Below, in pieces: positions 58,793 to 64,000 of a stretch of DNA of 64,000 nt (the first letter of the stretch is position 1; every line of letters begins with the position of its first letter). A program made the translations under genes and the position numbers. The DNA is taken from positions 13,958,284 to 14,022,283 of the forward strand of contig CM071931.1 of the NCBI GenBank assembly GCA_016081115.2, written 5' to 3'. The notes under the pieces were generated by a model that was not told where the DNA came from, did no database searches, and worked only from the letters and a program-made list of their open reading frames with translations. The DNA is from Rehmannia glutinosa (lineage: Eukaryota; Streptophyta; Magnoliopsida; Lamiales; Orobanchaceae).

Positions 58793-59968
58793 TGTTGGAA
58801 TTGGTTTTATTAAATTGGGTTTTGACCCAATTTTGACCAATTATTTAAGTGGGGTCATTTATTCAAAGTATGAAATAAATGAGATAAACGTCATCTACGC
58901 CGCGGGTAGATGAGTTTAGCATTTTGAATTTCTCAAAACCAATATCGGGTGAATGAGAAATAAATGCATAAAGTTGGCCACTTAAAATGCTTTTATATAT
59001 GGAATATAAAAAGGTGGGAATATGGAAAGTCATATCCCACATAGGAAACATATTAAATGTTTGACTAGTTAATAAAGAGCTTCACCACTAATAAGAAGTA
59101 ATCAAGTGGAACTCCTTATGGTACACCCTAGTGGACCAAGTCAATTTTGACTAGCCTTTGGCTAGCTCAAAAGGCACCGAGGACGGTGCGGAGCACCGTC
59201 CGAGCCGGAGCCGGAGCAGTCGGGCCCGGGCCCGCGCACGTCGCACATAGTCGCATTGGGCGCTTTCGAGGCGCACTTTGCACTTCGCCGCACGTACGCA
59301 TCGTCGCGAGGAGCTTTGAGGAGCCTTAATGTTTTGGAAAATCGAACCAGGGTTCAGTCCAGTGGCTCGGTGGCGTGGCGAGCGGCTCGGGTGGCGATGA
59401 CTTGGCGAGGATCGCACAGTGGTGACATGGCGCCGATTGGATGCGTCTGTCATCACGACGGGGCACCGTGGATCAACGCGCGTCTGTCTAGTGTGAAGGT
59501 GTGCATGCTAATAGGTGTGTTCCTTCAGGCAGATAGGATCAGGACCATCGACGCAATCATGTATTAACCACGGGACGCGATCCGATGGTCACGACATCGA
59601 TCTGCATCAGGGGGTTGCACCAGTCGAAGAGACACCGGAGCTCTATATAAACCGCCCCCAGATTCATTTCATCACATCAGAAATTTCGAAAATTCTCTTG
59701 CTTCTTCTTCATTCTGCATTAGTCAATCAAAAGAGAGTTCAAAAACATCTTGGCGTTCGTTGTACTTGCGATTTGTAGTGCTACTATCGTAAGTAGATTG
59801 TCGTTGTATCTTGGGAGGCAAAGGATTCTCAGTAAGCACCGTGAGCGAGGAAATCTCGTCTTAAAGAGAAATAGTCCAACTCTTGCCTCAACAATTTTGA
59901 TTTATATCGTTACTCTGCTCGATTGTTTTCTTTGGCCATTCGGTATACACCATCCAGTTTTTCCAACA
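58793..59968 (+). repeat. Copia 3' LTR (longer copy)
   Basis: 1176 bp with a GC-rich segment (59180-59510, many cggagc and gggcccg words) missing from the 5' LTR. TATA box at 59644-59650. Preceded by a weak purine tract, gtggggat. Confidence 0.9.
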
Positions 59969-60443
59969 ACTACTCCATGATATTTGCCTCTATTTTACAA
60001 ATTGCACCTAATAAGGGCGGCATTTGTAAAACAGAGTATTTATAATAACCTAAAGAGGATATTTAATTTGTAATTAATAACAAACGTAGATGGGCATGTA
60101 GTTCTGTAAATATACGAAATTTCAAGGGTGAATATTTTAATTAATTAAATATTTTATATTATTTTATTTTCTAATCATGGATTGTTTTTTCCCTAATAAT
60201 GTAGCATTTTAGGTGCATTGGCTGTGATAATTGGACTATATGTTGTGCTATGGGGTAAAGCAAAAGACCATCAATACACAAAGAAAGAGACAACCTTGGA
60301 TGATCAAACAACATTGTGTACCTAAGTTTTAGACTGCAAAATTGATTTGGAAGAGCCTTTTTTGCCTGAAATATCAGCAAACCATGGATATAACATTAGG
60401 AACTAGATGTGTAATATTTGTGTTTCTGACAATGTGTATGGTT

Positions 60444-61182
60444 AAAAACTAAAAATCCGCCCACTCTCTTTCTCTCACTACATCTCTTTTCTCCTCCCAC
60501 TCTCTAAAAAGACTAAAACTTTTAACTCTTCCCCCTCCCTCCCCATCACAGCCACCCCGTTCCCCTCCCCTCCCTCTCCTCCTCCTCCTTCCCTTATCTC
60601 CTCCCCTCCCCAACCATGTTTCATGATGGAGCCAATGAAGGTATATCCTTGTGTTATCCGGAGGTGATCGGTTTTTCGATCGAAAGTGGGAGGCAAGTCA
60701 AAGGTCGGAGCTACAAAGAGAGGAGCGATGAAGCCGGATAGGTGATGGGTTGCGGTTGCGGTTGAAGATCGGGTGAGGAGAGGCATTTTCTTTTTTTTTT
60801 TTTTTTGATTTTTCTGTTTTTTTCTGTTTTTATCTTTTTTACCGGTTGATTTGCGAAACTCGTAGGCGGTCCGTAATTTCAGGCTTGCGGTGCGTGTAGT
60901 AGTTCGTGCCCGGATTTGTTCGAGTTGGGTAGTCTCCTTGCGGAGTGCCTTAGTCCTCCTTTCGGAGGTGGTTTAGTTTCCTTTGGAGTTATTAGTTTTA
61001 TTTGTTTTTAGTAGTTTCTTGTTTTGCTCCCTCGAATTACGGTGGTTTTACCTCGTGACGGAGTTCTCCCCTTGACATGTATCAATGTATGTATGTTCAA
61101 GGTGGCCATTTGCCGATTGGCGGTGTAAGTTTATTTATTTGAGTAATGAATATATTTATATCGTTTAGGAAAAAAAAAAAAA
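60444..61182 (+). mobile_element. LINE-like retroposon in the transporter 3' region
   Basis: Bordered by the 16-bp direct repeat gacaatgtgtatggtt (60428-60443 and 61183-61198) and ending in gtttagg then a(12). The 5' part is pyrimidine-rich (60460-60600). The 3' part (61040-61170) has the ttatttgagtaatgaatata wording of plant LINE 3' ends. There is no RT or endonuclease frame in 739 bp, so it is an internally deleted or non-autonomous LINE-type copy. It splits what was probably the gene's 3' untranslated region. Confidence 0.8.
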
Positions 61183-61254
61183 GACAATGTGTATGGTTTA
61201 TTACATGATGAATGTGGTATCTGATTAAATCTGAAAAAACTGTAATCAACACTA

Positions 61255-61482
61255 ACCATTCTCCTGTACAAATTGTATAGGGTGGTAAAGTGATACAGGA
61301 GAATGGGGGTAACAAATAACAAGTTGTACAGGAGAATGGGGGTAGTTATATAAATTTTATAAGGGGGTAAAGTAATACAAATTTTAAATAGTATAAGGGG
61401 GTAAAGTGATACAGTTGAAAGTACAAGGGGGTAAAGTGATATTTAATGAGAGTATAAGGGGTAAAGTGAAATTTACCCAAAA
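61255..61482. repeat. Tandem gggggtaaagtgatac repeats, Mutator-type MITE end
   Basis: Five or six units of aagggggtaaagtgatac and a final ggggtaaagtgaaatttaccc. This is the same terminal wording as the element at 7323-8507. The opposite end is not found, so it may be a solo or rearranged end. Confidence 0.6.
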
Positions 61483-61779
61483 AAAATAACTAAATTTTTT
61501 AATCATTCGGTTAAGTACCAGTAATAGTTTTTCAAATTACACTTCCTTTGGGAATTTTGTGATTGTTTTACAAATATCCCCTTAATTAATAAGTGCAATT
61601 TGGAAAACATAGACAAATGTCAAAGAGGTATTTGTGATATTTGAAACATAATTTTTTTTTTTGAAATTACCCTAAAACTCAAGTGTATTTTCTGTAAATG
61701 TTTCTATAAATAATTATTGTTCCCCAAAGGTCACCGTTCGAAAATTAACTTAAATATCGGAAAATTTTAGTTTGAGACC

Positions 61780-61879
61780 AATGTTTTTAAAACCGGACCG
61801 GACATCGAATCGGACAAATAATTGGGTCATTGGGTCAATGGTCTGACCAGTAGAAATGTTTTGAAAAAGCCGGTTGACC

Positions 61880-61913
<34 letters not shown>

Positions 61914-62475
61914 AACACACATGCAAAGAGTAAATGCAAGTACAAATGTAACAAGACCAACAATGCAAATAAAAACAAAACTAAATTAATAAAGTGCATA
62001 TCCCAATACGTAAATCCAACATAAGGAGTTTTTCCAAAAAATAAATCCAATATAAGGAGGGATTATTTATGCAAGTTTACTAAACATCACTACATCGTTA
62101 AAATATACAGTTTCAAAACACATGTCCAAAAATGCTAACAATGGTCAATGAAGAGACAGTTTATTATGAAATTTTAAATTTCATGGATTGTGCTTATAGT
62201 TTTTAGAGTCCTAGGTTTATTAATTTACTAGTCATGAAATATGCAATTACCTATTTTGTTATCTTTCCCTTCAAATTTTATAATAAACAAAGAAAGTTTC
62301 TCTAATCTACAAAAAAACACAAAAAATCGGATCAAACGGTTCGCGGTTTCGGTTTTAGGCGGTTTTACCGGTGGCAGCGTTTTTAGCCACCCGATCTAAA
62401 TAAATAGCGGACGGACTCGAGACCGGTTCGGTAAAGCGTCGAACCGACCGTCCGGTCGTCGATTTTAAAAACATT
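61780..62475. mobile_element. MITE with AATGTTTTTAAAACCGG ends
   Basis: Left aatgtttttaaaaccggacc and right cgattttaaaaacatt are inverted, with ccggttgaccc and cggttttaccgg subterminal words. Flanked by GTTTGAGACC on both sides (61770-61779 and 62476-62485). It contains a TA microsatellite (about 61885-61910). 696 bp, no coding frame. Confidence 0.82.
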
Positions 62476-62683
62476 GTTTGAGACCACTTCAACGAGCCTA
62501 ACAGTTGTTATTTCAATTCTTTCCAAACTTAAAGTACCTTAACTTGAGATCCATTCAAACCCGAATCAAGGTAATAGTGATTTGATTCCAAATCAATATT
62601 GGAAGGTACAATTCTTGAAATAATATTTCTAGATTTCACCTAGTATTTGACAGAGTTAAATAATTAACTTTTTAATGTCTACC

Positions 62684-62784
62684 AGCTTGGCAGGTGCAAG
62701 TAATTTTGTCATTCTTGGATTATTGGATTATATTTTGTAGGTTGTGCTCTGGGGTAAAGCCAAAGATCTGGAGAAAATTAGATA
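62684..62784 (+). pseudogene. Degenerate second copy of the transporter's last exon
   Basis: The plus strand reads SLAGA, then FVILGLL, then after about 17 extra bases VVLWGKAKDLEKIR and a stop. This matches the ILGALAVIIGLYVVLWGKAK end encoded at 60205-60325 but with a different tail. It suggests a former tandem paralogue or a duplicated exon. The extra bases include a TAG. Confidence 0.65.
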
Positions 62785-63041
62785 GAGACAAAATAAACAA
62801 GGTGCCCAAATCATTAGGCTATATTTATTAATGAATATACCCTGTCTTGATATGGATCAAGGATGTTTGGGCATAACATGGTGCACTAGTAATTCATAAT
62901 TTTTTTGTTTTGTTTTTTTCTCTGACTAAAAGACAAACTTTCCAGGTGATCAGATTTTGAGGTATAATATGTTATTTGATAAGCATTTAGTTCTTAATTG
63001 TAGATAATTCAAAAGGTTTTGAAACTCATCAACCACGAGCA

Positions 63042-63150
63042 TCATAGCTCAAGTGGTATCGTTCACTCTTTGCAATTGTATTAATCAAGGTTCGAATCCT
63101 GAGTCTTTCAGTATCTTTAATCTTAAAAAACGGTTTGGAATTCAGCAATT
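63042..63150 (+). mobile_element. SINE-like unit
   Basis: A-box-like tagctcaagtggt (63045-63057) and B-box-like ggttcgaatcc (63089-63099), 33 bp between them, as in tRNA-derived SINEs. Same type as the SINE at 21984-22853. No clear poly(A) or target duplication was found. Confidence 0.6.
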
Positions 63151-63711
63151 AATTAAGGTGTGCATGTCTTGGTAGGGTAATGATAAGTCATTACAAGCTA
63201 GCAATAATCTTGTTAAGATGTACTGCGTTACGTTGGGCTGAAAACCCTTGATCGCTGAATGCTCGGTTCGTTAAGTATGCCTAACCAAAGCTAGCTTGAA
63301 AATATATTTTGTTTGATAAGATTTAAAACTTCGATCAGACTTGACTTGATTGTTTGAGAAGTGATATGATATGACCAAAAATATTAAACTTTGGAGTTTA
63401 CCGTGTGTTCACCTTAATAAAGCTTCATTGAGCTCGACTCGTCTAATAGTAATCAAAAGACACTCAAATACAAATTTAAGATTAAAAGACACTCAAATAC
63501 AAATTTAAGATTTTGGAGGGAAAAAAGCGAAGAGATAATAGAACCAAATTTGATCGATACCTTAATTTAGTTGACTAATACATATATACAGTGATTTTAT
63601 GTAGGTGGTCTTTCCTGGGCCCTTATTGACCAGCAACTTAATTTTATGTTGGATTTTGTTACATGAACCTGCAGATAGTTTTTTTAATAAGATGTTGTTA
63701 TATTAACAAGA
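63151..63711. other. Intergenic DNA with a short direct repeat
   Basis: No gene seen. A 28-30 bp direct repeat (aaagacactcaaatacaaat, then ttaagat) occurs twice at about 63458-63513. Confidence 0.5.
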
Positions 63712-63714
63712 TAT

Positions 63715-64000
63715 CAGGGCCGTCCCTGGGCAGTCGGCGCGCCGCACAGGGGGTCCCCCCGGCGAGGGCCCCGATCCAAGGAATTTTTTTATTTTTAATG
63801 GTTTAAATGTACATAATTTCATATATGTAAATTAAAGACTGCAATATAATTAAGAAGGCATACTAGTCCAGCGGTCTACGTGTTCTTTTTGTAGTAGGAG
63901 GTCGCGGATTCTAGACTCTGCTGCTTTAAATTCTGAACATTTTTAAAAGGCTTTTTTTTTTTTTTCCCTATCCAAGCTACCCTGATTGGCTGATTCAACC
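63715..64000. mobile_element. Left end of a hAT-like element, cut by the window edge
   Basis: Starts near cagggccgtccctgggcagt, then GC-rich cgccgcacagggggtc and ggcgagggccccgatcc, a common opening of plant hAT-related elements, followed by AT-rich DNA. The other end is outside the window. Confidence 0.5.
63858..63970 (+). mobile_element. SINE-like unit near the right edge
   Basis: A-box-like tagtccagcggtctacg (63864-63880), B-box-like ggtcgcggattctag (63900-63914), and a T-rich end at 63951-63965. Probably a tRNA-derived SINE inside or beside the hAT-like element. Confidence 0.55.

Larger units (their letters stand above)
53450..59968 (+). mobile_element. Ty1/copia retrotransposon in the last transporter intron, full length
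   Basis: LTRs at 53450-54346 and 58793-59968 start TGTTGGAATT and end TTCCAACA, with the target duplication ACTAC at 53445-53449 and 59969-59973. Gag, protease, integrase, RT and RNase H follow in Copia order on the same strand as the host gene. No canonical initiator-Met primer site is evident after the 5' LTR. Frames are broken, so it looks non-autonomous now. 6519 bp. Confidence 0.92.
51514..60325 (+). pseudogene. WAT1-related (nodulin-21/EamA) transporter gene, 5'-truncated
   Basis: Exons at 51514-51751, 52133-52290, 52636-52784 and 60205-60325 encode six hydrophobic segments, among them ITGTMLCVSGAVVMALLKGP, WMCLIAAVQSVILTFIV and AVIIGLYVVLWGKAKD. They include the family's PLFAAMFTPLCNVIVTVIA and HEELYTG motifs. 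This is the second half of a plant UMAMIT/WAT1 drug-metabolite carrier (about 220 of the usual 350-400 residues). Such proteins move amino acids or auxin-like molecules across plasma or vacuolar membranes. Splice sites fit, and the last intron keeps phase (GGA AG / C ATT). The first joint is off by one base, and no N-terminal exons are found, so it is probably a pseudogene. Confidence 0.85.

Overview
This window looks like a transposon-dense stretch of a flowering-plant (probably eudicot) nuclear genome. The visible support is: Copia and Gypsy retroelements, a Cassandra element with a 5S rRNA domain in its LTRs, tRNA-like SINEs, hAT and Mutator-type non-autonomous elements, an 8.2 kb Mutator-like element (MULE), long AT-rich intergenic DNA, and one intron-containing plant gene of the WAT1/nodulin-21 (EamA) transporter family. 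I see no prokaryotic or organellar features.

Layout. 1-4250: part of a minus-strand Ty3/gypsy element (gag at about 2.4-3.2 kb, protease at about 1.4-1.8 kb, reverse transcriptase running off the left edge) with its promoter/LTR on the right. 4498-5651: complete Cassandra TRIM with a perfect 5-bp target duplication. 5652-10535: AT-rich DNA with a Mutator-type MITE, a TA microsatellite, a 120-130 bp tandem repeat and a pair of SINE copies. 10536-23345: copy A of a local segmental duplication, broken by a 10.3 kb plus-strand Sirevirus-type Copia element (11318-21585) and by a SINE that itself carries a hAT-like insert. 23346-38861: remains of a Tat/Athila-like Gypsy element (3' internal part plus LTR 37468-38861). 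It is interrupted by a minus-strand Sirevirus-like Copia that has suffered a tandem duplication, so that gag, 5' LTR and flanking Gypsy DNA occur twice. 38862-42416: copy B of the duplication, with its own nested insertion. 42922-51143: complete MULE with a 9-bp target duplication. It carries a DDE/SWIM transposase gene and, convergent to it, a gene with DUF1985 and Ulp1-type cysteine protease domains. Three arrays of a palindrome (core GGCACGATATATCGTGCC) lie upstream of each gene and between them. 51514-60325: 3' part of a WAT1-type transporter gene in four recognisable exons. Its last intron (7.4 kb) holds two tandem MITEs and a full Copia element (53450-59968). 60444-64000: a LINE-like retroposon in the gene's 3' region, more MITEs, a degenerate second copy of the transporter's last exon, two SINE-like units and the start of a hAT-like element.

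The strongest lead for something new is the MULE and its palindrome arrays. A second lead is technical. Where repeat copies can be compared, CAG/CTG in one copy repeatedly appears as CG in the other, in both directions. This could mean that many apparent frameshifts are consensus errors at CHG-methylated sites.

All calls are by eye. Domain names rest on recognised motifs, and most transposon reading frames are broken.
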